64,000 nt of DNA from Cupriavidus laharis (GTDB taxonomy: Bacteria; Pseudomonadota; Gammaproteobacteria; Burkholderiales; Burkholderiaceae), in assembly GCF_914271435.1 (NCBI RefSeq), contig NZ_CAJZAI010000001.1:1-64000 (forward strand). The letters are read 5' to 3'. Positions within the stretch are counted from its first letter, which is position 1. Every line of letters starts with the position of its first letter. The notes beneath the pieces are model-generated. The model saw only the letters and a list, made by a program, of their open reading frames with translations. It did not search any database and was not told where the DNA came from. The position numbers were made by a program, and so were the translations under genes. This document shows, piece after piece, positions 54,968 to 63,630 of the stretch.

Positions 54968-55546
54968 TCAGGGGGCCGGCGGCTGGGGATCTCGCACGAA
55001 GCCGAAGCGCTTCGGCACTTCGCCGGCGGCAATCGGTTCGATCGGGATGTCGCGGCCATCATGGCGGAACACGCCGAGTTCCGTGCCGCACGCGTCGCCA
55101 TGCCATTCGCATGCGCCGCTGAAAAGGTCCAGGTCGTGGTCATGCAGCAGCGCTGCGTGCGAATCGCCGTCCTCGCCTTCAATCTTGCCAGCCAGCACCA
55201 CATTGCCCTGTTCGTCCGCGTAGCAGGCCTGCACGGCAAACGCACGCTGCGTAGTCGTGCGCAGGTTGCCTTCATGCAGCCGTACGATCCACGGCGCATA
55301 GGCCAGCGACACAAAGACACGCTGCGGCCCGTTCTGGAAGTACCACGCGCCGCGGTCGTCGTGCAGGTAGTTGCGCTCAATGAACGCGACCAGCGTTTCA
55401 TGCCGGATCGGATCGCCCGACAGGCCGTGCTGCTGGGCGAACTCGTTGCGCAGGCGCCATTGGCCACGGCGGTCGAGCGCCAGCCATCCGTAGCAGTTGG
55501 GCACATTGGGCCAGCGCGCTATCGCTTGTCGGACGGATTCATCCAT
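54968..55546 (-). CDS. DUF2946-type conserved hypothetical protein
   Basis: A 192-residue soluble protein. The N-terminus (RQAIARWPNVPNCYGWLALDRRGQWRLR, split here) and the block RHETLVAFIERNYLHDD followed by WYFQNGPQRVFVSL resemble a Burkholderiales family that I recall as DUF2946; the name is from memory. No signal peptide or catalytic motif. Convergent with the BepA-like gene with a 9-base gap. Function unknown. Confidence 0.65.
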   Translation of the reverse strand: MDESVRQAIARWPNVPNCYGWLALDRRGQWRLRNEFAQQHGLSGDPIRHETLVAFIERNYLHDDRGAWYFQNGPQRVFVSLAYAPWIVRLHEGNLRTTTQRAFAVQACYADEQGNVVLAGKIEGEDGDSHAALLHDHDLDLFSGACEWHGDACGTELGVFRHDGRDIPIEPIAAGEVPKRFGFVRDPQPPAP

Positions 55547-55579
55547 GGTCGTGTCTCCTCGTTGCGTGCCGTGCAGGCT

Positions 55580-56647
55580 TCAGGACATGCTGTCGAAGAA
55601 GCGCAGGATCCGTGCAGGCAGCCAATCGATATGGCCGCCGAACGGCAGCAGTGGCAGTTGGCCCAGCAGACCCGCACGCGGTGTCATGAAGCCGACGTGC
55701 CCCCCGTGCTCGGGTTGCTCCAACCAGACCTGCGGGCTGACGTCGGCAGGGCCCGGCAGATGGCGGCCCGGCAGGAACGGGTCGTTGCGCGCATTGAGCA
55801 CCAGCGTGGGCACGGCAATCTCGCCCAGTACGGGTTTGCTTGCGGCGCGCTTCCAGTAATCGTCGGTATCGCGAAAGCCGTGCAGCGGCGCGGTCACGAT
55901 GTTGTCGAAGGCATAGAGGTCGCGGCTTGCCAGCATGGCATCGCGGTTGAACAGGCCCGGATACTGTTCGAGCTTGGCGAGCGACTTGCGCTTGAGCGTC
56001 TGCAGGAACATGCGCGTGTAGAGCATGTTGAAGCCCTCCGACAGCGCTGCGCCGCCGGCGGCCAGGTCCAGCGGCGCGGAGATCGCGGCGGCGGCGGTGA
56101 CGAAGCCGGCCGCGCTGCCCTGTTCGCCGAGGTAGCGCAGCAACGCGTTGCCGCCCAGCGAAATACCCACCACCAGCATCGGCCTGCCGTCGGCGCAGTG
56201 TTCGCGCCGCAGGCGTTCGAGTACCCAGCGGATCTCGGCGGAATCGCCGGAATGGTAGAAGCGCGGCGCGCGATTGAGCTCGCCCGAGCAGCCGCGGAAA
56301 TGCGGGACCACGCCCTGCCAGCCGCGTGGCTGCAGTGCATGCATGAGCGCCTGCGCGTAGTGGCTGCCGGAGTCGCCTTCCAGTCCATGGAACATCACGA
56401 GCAGCGGCGTGCCGGGGTGCACGGCGTGCGTGGTCCAGTCCAGGTCGATGAAGTCCTGGTCAGGCGTTTCCCAGCGCTCGCGGCGAAAGTGCACACGCGG
56501 CGGACGGCGCGTGAAGCGTGCGGGAATAATGGTCTGGGCGTGGCCGCCGCGCAGCCACCAGGGCATGGCGATGCCGTCGCCATAAGCATGGCCGGATGGA
56601 TTGGCCTGGGCGGTGGATGGCAGGCGATGGTGCGGAAGCTGCGTCAT
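55580..56647 (-). CDS. YheT-like alpha/beta hydrolase
   Basis: A 355-residue hydrolase. The YheT family block WWLRGGHAQTI, the oxyanion region FHGLEGDSGSHYAQ, the nucleophile elbow GISLGGNALLRYLGE (Ser catalytic), Asp in NARNDPF and His in HGGHVGF complete the triad. Substrate unknown, probably an ester. The start at 56647 (MTQLPHH) is preferred over 56677. Downstream of the SnoaL-like gene in a minus-strand run with waaF. Confidence 0.87.
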   Translation of the reverse strand: MTQLPHHRLPSTAQANPSGHAYGDGIAMPWWLRGGHAQTIIPARFTRRPPRVHFRRERWETPDQDFIDLDWTTHAVHPGTPLLVMFHGLEGDSGSHYAQALMHALQPRGWQGVVPHFRGCSGELNRAPRFYHSGDSAEIRWVLERLRREHCADGRPMLVVGISLGGNALLRYLGEQGSAAGFVTAAAAISAPLDLAAGGAALSEGFNMLYTRMFLQTLKRKSLAKLEQYPGLFNRDAMLASRDLYAFDNIVTAPLHGFRDTDDYWKRAASKPVLGEIAVPTLVLNARNDPFLPGRHLPGPADVSPQVWLEQPEHGGHVGFMTPRAGLLGQLPLLPFGGHIDWLPARILRFFDSMS

Positions 56648-56701
56648 GCCGGCTCGATGATGCGATGGGCCGCGCACCTTGCGCGCGGCCAGTGGCTGCC
56701 T

Positions 56702-57142
56702 TCAGTGCAGGGCCTGCCCCGGCGCTGCGGCCACGGCGGCGACCTGCACGGCATTGGCCGGACTGCAGTGGATGTGCGCGAGGCGCCAGCCCTCGTGGTT
56801 CTGCATCAGCACGTACGTGGTGTGCACGTACAGGTCGGCCTCGACCCGGTCCGCGCCGAAGCGCAGGGCCTCGGTCACGTCGAAGATGGAAACGCCCAGC
56901 GACGCATGGCTGCTGGTCTCGATGGCATCGATCAGCACCGGCTGCTCCTCGAGCAGTTGCGAGAACGCCTGGCGCAGGTGTTCATGGCCGATCAGGCGCT
57001 GCCCGTCAGGCATGACGCAGGTGACCGAGTCTTCGTCGAGCCACAGCCGCAGCGCGCCGTCGGCATCACGCAGTTTCATGGCCTCGCGGAAGGCCTGGAC
57101 AATGTCTTCCGCGGAATCGAACAGACGGGCAAAACGGGGCAT
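56702..57142 (-). CDS. SnoaL/NTF2-like protein
   Basis: A 146-residue cone-barrel protein of the NTF2-like superfamily: an initial helix (SAEDIVQAFREAMKLRDADG), then WLDEDSVTCVMPDG and the end strand GWRLAHIHCSP typical of the DUF4440/SnoaL group. No specific function can be given. It lies 17 bases after waaF and is probably cotranscribed. Confidence 0.8.
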   Translation of the reverse strand: MPRFARLFDSAEDIVQAFREAMKLRDADGALRLWLDEDSVTCVMPDGQRLIGHEHLRQAFSQLLEEQPVLIDAIETSSHASLGVSIFDVTEALRFGADRVEADLYVHTTYVLMQNHEGWRLAHIHCSPANAVQVAAVAAAPGQALH

Positions 57143-57159
57143 GGTCGCGATTTCAGGAG

Positions 57160-58182
57160 TCAGGGCCGGTGCAGCAGCTTGCGCAGCTCAACGAACACCA
57201 TCTCGGGTTCGATGTCCTTCAGGCAGCGCATGTGTCCCAGGGGACACTCGTGTTTGAGGCACGGACTGCATTCGAGTTGCAGCCACATGATACTCGCAGC
57301 CTGTGACAGGGGAGGCGTCTGGCGCGGATCGCTGGAACCGAACACAGCCACCTGCGGCCGGTTCAGCGCGGCGGCGATGTGCATGAGGCCGGTGTCGTTG
57401 CAGACTGCGGCTTCGGACAGCGCGAGCAGGTCGATGGCGTCGTCCAGCGACGTCTGCCCGCACAGGTTGCGCACGAACGGTGCTTCCCGCGCGATCTCGG
57501 CGGCGGCGTCCGCATCGGCGGCGGCGCCCAGCGTGATCATCTGCGCATACGGATACGAGCGCCGCAGCATCTGCGCCAGTTTGGCGAAATGGCCGGCGGG
57601 CCAGCGCCGGGCCGGGCCGAAACCGGCGCCGGGACAGAAGGCGATCAGGCGGGTCTGCGGCGGGATGCCGAAGCGTTCGGCCGTGGCAGCAATGCGGGCC
57701 GGGTCGGTGCGCAGGCGCGGCTCCGGCAATTCTGCTGGCGGTTTGGCACCGGGCCGCAGCGCCAGGCGCGCGTAGTGCTCGGCCATGGCCGGGCGGCCGT
57801 TGCGCGGCGGGTTGGCGTGGCTCACGTTCAGCATGCCGAAACGCGACTCGCCACGGTAGCCGACGCGCAGCGGAATGCCGGCGAGCCACGGGATCAGTGC
57901 TGACTTGAGCGTGTCCGGCAGCACGTAGGCCATGTCGTAGCCTTCGTTCTTGAGCTGCTGGGCGAACATGAACCGCGCCGACAACTGCAGCTTGCCGTGC
58001 GTGAGATCGCTCGGGAACACCCTGCCCATCTCCGGCATGCGCGCCAGCACCGGGCCTACCCATTTAGGTGCTAGGGCATCGATGACCAGCCGCGGATGAC
58101 GCGCCTTGAGCAGCGCGAACAGCGGCTGGGCCATCAGGGCGTCGCTGATCCGGTCGGGGGCGATGACGAGGGCTTTTTTCAT
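57160..58182 (-). CDS. waaF: ADP-heptose:LPS heptosyltransferase II
   Basis: A 340-residue GT9-family transferase adding the second heptose to the LPS inner core. N-terminal LVIAPDRISDALMAQPLFALL, middle GYDMAYVLPDTLKSALIPWL and VGYRGESRFGML, and the nucleotide-sugar site FCPGAGFGPARRWP and CNDTGLMHIAAAL are present. Two cysteines in ECSPCLKHECPLGHMRC near the C-terminus are characteristic of WaaF. gmhB, the phosphatase of the same pathway, also lies in this window. Confidence 0.95.
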   Translation of the reverse strand: MKKALVIAPDRISDALMAQPLFALLKARHPRLVIDALAPKWVGPVLARMPEMGRVFPSDLTHGKLQLSARFMFAQQLKNEGYDMAYVLPDTLKSALIPWLAGIPLRVGYRGESRFGMLNVSHANPPRNGRPAMAEHYARLALRPGAKPPAELPEPRLRTDPARIAATAERFGIPPQTRLIAFCPGAGFGPARRWPAGHFAKLAQMLRRSYPYAQMITLGAAADADAAAEIAREAPFVRNLCGQTSLDDAIDLLALSEAAVCNDTGLMHIAAALNRPQVAVFGSSDPRQTPPLSQAASIMWLQLECSPCLKHECPLGHMRCLKDIEPEMVFVELRKLLHRP

Positions 58183-58294
58183 GAGTGGGGCGAGGCTTGC
58201 CCGCGCGTCGGCACGGCGGGCGGAAATGCCAACGCCCCGGGGCGCCGGCAGGCGGCCCGGAGCGTCGGGGTGCTGCGGGAGCGGCCTGGGCTGC

Positions 58295-58489
58295 TCAGTG
58301 GTGGCCCTTCAGCACGGTGCCCGGCTTGAGCTTGTACACGGTACCGCAGTACGGGCACTTGGCTTCGCCGGTGTCCGCCACGTCCAGGAAGACGCGCGGG
58401 TGGTAGTTCCAGGCCGGCGTGCTGGCGGTGGGGCAGTGCAGCGGGAGGTCTTCGGCGCCGATTTCAACGATGTTGGCGGTTTGCGTCAT
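58295..58489 (-). CDS. Small zf-CHCC zinc-finger protein
   Basis: A 64-residue protein with the set Cys/His/Cys/Cys: LHCP, NYHPRVFLD and CPYCGTVYKL. This is the zf-CHCC domain also found in the NDUFS6 subunit of complex I. In Burkholderiales it is encoded as a stand-alone protein near waaF. It probably binds zinc; cellular role uncertain. The start at 58489 gives the family's normal length. Confidence 0.87.
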   Translation of the reverse strand: MTQTANIVEIGAEDLPLHCPTASTPAWNYHPRVFLDVADTGEAKCPYCGTVYKLKPGTVLKGHH

Positions 58490-58724
58490 GGTGTTGCGGG
58501 GTGTCGTGCTTCGGATCGGGGCGGACTGGTGCCGTGCCGGCAAGGCCGGGGCATCAGCCGCTTCTTGTTCGGTTTGCCGGTCGCGCCGGATATCCGGCTG
58601 CGGCAAAAGCATACATTGTAAGCTGCGGGGGCATGGGTGCCAACGCGGCAGACCGTGAAAGGCGGTCTAAAATGCCCGCTTTCGCGCCGTTCTCCCCCAA
58701 TTTCCTGTCTCCGGACCTGTTCCC

Positions 58725-61691
58725 GTGCCATTCGTCACCCCTCCCGGCCCCGATGCAGGCCCCGACAGCGGCCTGCCCGCCTGGCAACAGGCGCTGGAAG
58801 CCCTGCAGGGCCTGGCAGGAGGCGCCGAAGCCGCCGGCAACGCGCCCGATCGCCGCCTGCTGTGGGCATTGACCCTGGATGCGGACGGCGCCGTCGCGGC
58901 GATCGAGCCGCTGGAGCAGACGCGCGGCGCGCGCGGCTGGGGCAAGCCGCGGCCGGTGCCGCTGGCGCGCGTGGCCGAGGACGGGCAGTTGCCGCCATGG
59001 GATGCGCGCGTGGCCCACGCCATCCGGCGCGATCAGTCGCACAACCGGCGCTATGTCCTGGACCGCGCGGCCGCGATCGTGGCGCTGGTCGGGCATCCGG
59101 CGGTTGTGCTGGCCCGCTCGCCGGAACAGGTGCTGGAGGTGGCCGAAGGCGCGCCCGCGCTCGAGGCCGTGCATACCGGCGGCCGCTATGTGCTGCGGAT
59201 CTATCCCCCGCTGCGCGAAGCGCCGGCCATGGACGCCTACCTGCCGGCCGCGGCCCGCCAGGATGCCGAAGCGCTGCGCCACGTCACGGTGCTGCGCGAT
59301 GGCCCGCAGCGCTTGCGCGTGATCCGCTTCACGCCGGCACAACTGGGCGCGGCACGGCTGATTGCCGATGGCCTTGCCATCCCCGAAGCTGGCCGTGCGC
59401 AGCTCGACCGCACCCTGCGCGCGCTGGCCGGGCATTTCCAGGTCGAGGCGGACCCCACCGGCGCCGTGCGCGAACTGGAGCCCGAATCGCGTCTGCGTGC
59501 CGAAGTGGCCCCGCATGGCCGGGGCATTGCGCTGCGGCTGGTGGTCACGCCGCTGGGGCCGCAAGGCCCGCGCCTGGCGCCGGGTGCGGGACGCGAGCGG
59601 CTGATGGCCACCGTGCGCGGCGAAACGCTCGCGGCCCGGCGCGACCTGGACGCGGAACTGGCCCACGTGGCCGAAGTATTTGCCGAACTGCCATTCCTGG
59701 TGCCGCTGGCCCCGCCTGGCGGCGAGCACAGCTGGGTGCTCGACGATCCTGAAGACGCGCTGACCGTCGTGGAAGCGCTGCCGCGCCTGGCCGGGGTGCA
59801 GGCGCTGGAGTGGCCGCGCGGCAAGGAGATGCGCGTGGTGCCGGCCGACCTGCCGCAGCTCAGCGTGACCGTTGAAACCCGCAATGCCTGGTACCGGCTG
59901 GTGGGTGAGCTGCGCGTGGCCGAAGGGCTGGTGCTCGAACTCGGCAAGCTGATCGACTGGACCAGCAGCCACGCAGGCCGTTTCGTGCCGATGGGGCAGG
60001 GCGTGTATGTAGCGCTCACGCGCACGCTGCGTGGCCGGCTGCGCGACCTGTCTGGCGTGGCCGATCGCGTGCCCGACGGCATCCGCGTGCCGCTGATGGC
60101 CGCGCCGTGGCTGGACGACGTGCTGGCCGGCGCGGGCGTCGATCCCGACGCGCATTTCCGCCAGCGGCTGGCACGGCTGCGCGCCGCGCGGGACGCCGAA
60201 ATCACGGTGCCTGCGAATCTGGTCGCCGAGCTGCGTCCTTACCAGCACGATGGCTATCGCTGGGCGATGACGCTGGCCGCCGCGGGCCTGGGTGCCTGCC
60301 TGGCCGACGACATGGGCCTGGGCAAGACGCTGCAGGCGCTGGCGGTGCTGCTGGCGCGTGCGGACGGCGGTGCTGGCCTCGTGGCCGCTCCGACCTCCGT
60401 CTGCGGCAACTGGGCCGCCGAGGCACGGCGGTTCGCACCGACGCTGAACGTGCTCGTCTATGCAGAGGGCGAACGGGAGACCATGCTCGCGCAAGCGGGG
60501 CCGGGCGATCTGGTCATCGTTTCCTATACGCTGCTCCAACAGGCGCGCCAGGCGTTCTGCGCGCGCGAGTGGCACACGGTGGTAGCCGACGAGGCGCAGG
60601 CCATCAAGAACGCCGCTTCACGCCGCGCGCAGGCGCTGTTCGACCTGCCATCGGGCTTTCGCATGGCACTTTCCGGCACGCCCGTGGAAAACCGGCTGGC
60701 CGAGCTTTGGTCGGTGATGCGCTTCTGCAATCCGGGGCTGCTCGGCTCGCTGGCCCGTTTCAACGAGCATTTCGCCAGCCCGATCGAGCGCAGCGGCGCG
60801 CGTGAAGTCCGGCAACGGCTGCGGCGCATGATCGCACCGTTCGTGCTGCGCCGGACCAAGGCGCAGGTGCTAGACGAACTGCCGGCCCGCACCGAACTGG
60901 TCATCCGCGTGGAGCCGGAGCCGGTCGAGGCCGCCCACTACGAGGCGCTGCGCCGCCAGGCCCAGTCCGAGGCCGAAGCGGCGCTTGCGCGCGTCGAAGC
61001 GGCTCGCAAGGCCACGCGCGGCGCACCGGAAGGCGCGCGCGCCAGGGCCATCGCGCAGGCACAGTTCCAGGCGCAGGCACGCATCCATGTGCTGGCGCAA
61101 CTGATGCGGCTGCGCCGCGCGGCCTGCGATGCACGGCTGGTAACGCCCGAAGTGGGACAGGAGGGCGCCAAGCTGCGTACGTTTGTCGAGCTTGCCAGCG
61201 AGCTCGCGGCCAATGGGCACAAGGTGCTGGTGTTCAGCCAGTTCGTGGACTTCCTGCGCCTGCTCAGGCAGGGGCTGGAGCGCGCTGGCCTGGCGCTGCA
61301 GTACCTGGACGGCGCCACGCCGGCCGCAGAGCGTACGCGGCGCGTGGCGGCCTTCCAGGCGGGCGAGGGCGATGTCTTCCTGATCAGCCTGAAGGCCGGC
61401 GGCTTCGGCCTGAACCTGACTGCCGCGGACTACGTGATCATCGCCGATCCGTGGTGGAACCCCGCCGCGGAGGACCAGGCCATGGGCCGCGCCCACCGCA
61501 TCGGCCAGCAGCGCCCCGTCACGGTGTATAGGCTCATTACCGCCGGGACCATCGAGGAGCGCATCGTCGAACTGCACAAGGACAAGCGCGCGCTGGCCGA
61601 CGGCTTGCTGGAAGCCGATGAGGAAGCCGTGTCCGGCATCGGCGCGCCGATGCCGGACGTGGACGAACTGGTAGGGCTGCTGCGACGCTGA
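58725..61691 (+). CDS. SNF2-family DEAD/DEAH-type ATPase (HepA-like)
   Basis: A 988-residue protein. The C-terminal half is a SNF2 ATPase: DDMGLGKT (528-535), DEAQ (622-625), SGTPVENRL, FSQFVDFLRLL and the Q/R-finger region GRAHRIGQQRPVTVYRL. The first ~490 residues are a large non-ATPase region without an obvious known domain, rich in Ala, Leu and Arg. Start is GTG at 58725, immediately before a Pro/Gly-rich opening; no better start is seen. Likely remodels RNA polymerase or other DNA-bound complexes; the target is unknown. Confidence 0.88.
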   Translation: MPFVTPPGPDAGPDSGLPAWQQALEALQGLAGGAEAAGNAPDRRLLWALTLDADGAVAAIEPLEQTRGARGWGKPRPVPLARVAEDGQLPPWDARVAHAIRRDQSHNRRYVLDRAAAIVALVGHPAVVLARSPEQVLEVAEGAPALEAVHTGGRYVLRIYPPLREAPAMDAYLPAAARQDAEALRHVTVLRDGPQRLRVIRFTPAQLGAARLIADGLAIPEAGRAQLDRTLRALAGHFQVEADPTGAVRELEPESRLRAEVAPHGRGIALRLVVTPLGPQGPRLAPGAGRERLMATVRGETLAARRDLDAELAHVAEVFAELPFLVPLAPPGGEHSWVLDDPEDALTVVEALPRLAGVQALEWPRGKEMRVVPADLPQLSVTVETRNAWYRLVGELRVAEGLVLELGKLIDWTSSHAGRFVPMGQGVYVALTRTLRGRLRDLSGVADRVPDGIRVPLMAAPWLDDVLAGAGVDPDAHFRQRLARLRAARDAEITVPANLVAELRPYQHDGYRWAMTLAAAGLGACLADDMGLGKTLQALAVLLARADGGAGLVAAPTSVCGNWAAEARRFAPTLNVLVYAEGERETMLAQAGPGDLVIVSYTLLQQARQAFCAREWHTVVADEAQAIKNAASRRAQALFDLPSGFRMALSGTPVENRLAELWSVMRFCNPGLLGSLARFNEHFASPIERSGAREVRQRLRRMIAPFVLRRTKAQVLDELPARTELVIRVEPEPVEAAHYEALRRQAQSEAEAALARVEAARKATRGAPEGARARAIAQAQFQAQARIHVLAQLMRLRRAACDARLVTPEVGQEGAKLRTFVELASELAANGHKVLVFSQFVDFLRLLRQGLERAGLALQYLDGATPAAERTRRVAAFQAGEGDVFLISLKAGGFGLNLTAADYVIIADPWWNPAAEDQAMGRAHRIGQQRPVTVYRLITAGTIEERIVELHKDKRALADGLLEADEEAVSGIGAPMPDVDELVGLLRR

Positions 61692-61880
61692 ACGTTGCTC
61701 GGACACGACCATATGCCGGCATGGCATACCTTCAGGTGAACTCGGTCGTTTGGTTTTGGCCCGAACATTGCTATCGTGTGACCATTGGCCCAGGGCGCCA
61801 AGACCCTGGCTCATGACGGCGTCGCCATGAATTCGCGGTGGCCGGCGCCCTTGTCCTTCATTTCCCTTGACGGTGCCCCT

Positions 61881-62885
61881 ATGTCCCGCCTGCCCCAGCG
61901 CTTCTCCTTCCGTTCCGCCCTGCAACTGACCGCCGGCCTCGTCGCGGCCTGCGCCATTGCCGCCCCCGCGCACGCGCAAGGCGAGTGGCCGGCCCAGCCG
62001 GTGACCATCCTGATGGGCTTTACTGCCGGATCGGGCGTGGACATGGTGGGCCGCGCGCTGCAGGAGTCGCTGCAGAAGTCGCTCAAGACCACCATCCTCT
62101 ACGACTACCGTCCGGGCGCCGGCGGCAACGTAGCCTCGGAAGTGGTGGCCCACGCCAAGCCGGACGGCTACACGCTGCTGCTGGGCACTGCCGCCACGCA
62201 CGGCATCAACCCGGCGCTGTACAAGAGCCTGCCGTTTGACGCCGACGCCGATTTCACGCCGATCGCGCCGCTGGTCGAGGTCTCCAACGTGCTGACCATC
62301 AACCCGGCCGTGATCGACGTGAAGTCGGTGAAGGAGTTCATCGAGAAGGTCAAGGCCAATCCGGGCAAGTACAACTACGCGTCTACGGGCAACGGCACCG
62401 GCACGCACCTGGCGTTTGCGGAGTTCAACGCACGCGCCGGCCTGGACATGACGCACGTCCCGTACAAGGGCGGCCCCGATGCGCTGCAGGCCGTGCTCAA
62501 GGGCGAAGTCTGCTGCATTTTCAACCAGGTCCAGAGCGTGCTGCCGCAATATCGCGCGGGCAAGGTGCGCCTGCTCGGCGTTACCACGAGCAAGCGCGTG
62601 CCGGTGATTCCGGAAGTGCCGACCATTGCCGAAAGCGGTGTGCCGGGCTACAACAGCACGATCTGGTTCGGCTTCTTCGGGCCGAAGGGGCTGGACCCCA
62701 AGATCACGCGCAAGATCAACGATGCGGTGAAGGTCGCTCTGGAAACGCCTTCTATTCGCCAGAAGCTGATTGACGCAGGGAATTCGCCGCGCGTGGAAAG
62801 CGTGGATCAGTTTCGTGCGACGGTGAAGGCGGATCGGCAGAAGTGGGCGGGGGTGGTGAAGACGGTGGGGGCTTCGATTGATTGA
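61881..62885 (+). CDS. Bug/TctC-family tripartite tricarboxylate receptor
   Basis: A 334-residue periplasmic solute-binding protein. A signal peptide (LQLTAGLVAACAIAAPAHA) ends near residue 32. The Bug fold shows WPAQPVTILMGFTAGSGVD, the characteristic YDYRPGAGGNVASE region, ASTGNGTGTHLAF and VPYKGGPDALQAVLKGEV. These receptors are very abundant in Cupriavidus-like genomes and often stand alone. Ligand unknown. The ATG at 61881 fits the signal peptide; an upstream ATG at 61827 is less likely. Confidence 0.92.
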   Translation: MSRLPQRFSFRSALQLTAGLVAACAIAAPAHAQGEWPAQPVTILMGFTAGSGVDMVGRALQESLQKSLKTTILYDYRPGAGGNVASEVVAHAKPDGYTLLLGTAATHGINPALYKSLPFDADADFTPIAPLVEVSNVLTINPAVIDVKSVKEFIEKVKANPGKYNYASTGNGTGTHLAFAEFNARAGLDMTHVPYKGGPDALQAVLKGEVCCIFNQVQSVLPQYRAGKVRLLGVTTSKRVPVIPEVPTIAESGVPGYNSTIWFGFFGPKGLDPKITRKINDAVKVALETPSIRQKLIDAGNSPRVESVDQFRATVKADRQKWAGVVKTVGASID

Positions 62886-62930
62886 ATTGGGGGTGACGGG
62901 AGATTGGGGGGGGCGTGCTTGGCTGATGCC

Positions 62931-63584
62931 GCTGTTTCGCCGGCGTAGCCGGCGAGTTACTTTTTGCCCGAGCGGCAAAAAGTAACCAAAAAGCGCGTTT
63001 ACTTGCCCTAACGGGCGAATATTGATCGTAGTGTGCTGAGGGTGTTGTACGGGTATGGGCTTCAGAGTGTTTCTGGCTGCCTGCCGCTGGGTGCGCGGCC
63101 GTGGTCGGGATTACAGCGCTGATTGAACGAGCCCCGAAACTGTCCGTGGCCCCTGCTGCTAGCGGTATCGCGTCAACGCCTTCGGCTGCACTGCGCGCGG
63201 CGTCCTAGTCGGCATGGCGAGGGGCATCAACGTCGCTAGCGCTGGCGCTCCGCCCTTCTTCATTCTTGACGTCGCGCATGGCACATGCGCCAAGGGCTTC
63301 GTCACTACGCTCTGGTTCGGGCTGCGGCCCGGAAACCCGGACTGCTGAGTGCGCGCAGCGCAGCCGCAGGCGTCCCCGCGATATCGCTGTTAGAAGGGAC
63401 CACTCCGTAATCCGGGTTCGTTCGTACGCCCTGTCCCATCCTAATCATCTACGCGGCAGGCAGTCTGGTTATGCCCCTGGACCGTCTTCACCTCATCGAG
63501 CCGTTCGTCAACCACGAAAACGCGCTTTTGCCTACTTTTACCGCTCGGGTAAAAGTAGGTCGCCGGCTACGCCGGCGAAACAGC
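62931..63584. repeat. 654-bp element with double-hairpin inverted ends
   Basis: Both ends carry the same ~55-70 base sequence in inverted orientation, each made of two hairpins. Outer hairpin: TCGCCGGC-3-GCCGGCGA at 62937-62955 and its counterpart at 63560-63578. Inner hairpin: GTTACTTTTTGCC, loop CGAGC, at 62956-62986; and CCTACTTTTACC, loop GCTCG, at 63531-63559. The inner stems differ at several places but each stays fully paired. The ~540-base interior is GC-rich with no convincing gene. It fills most of the 745-base gap between the Bug gene and the Sua5-type gene. Confidence 0.85.
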
Positions 63585-63630
63585 CACGCCTGCCAAGAAC
63601 GACAAACCAAGCCCCCCAAAAAAACCCTCT

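Noticed and set aside
55061..57775. A 904-codon plus-strand open frame
   Set aside because: Antisense to the DUF2946-type, YheT-like, SnoaL-like and waaF genes; composition is that of a shadow frame.
60870..62978. A 702-codon minus-strand open frame
   Set aside because: Antisense to the SNF2 and Bug genes, both well supported.
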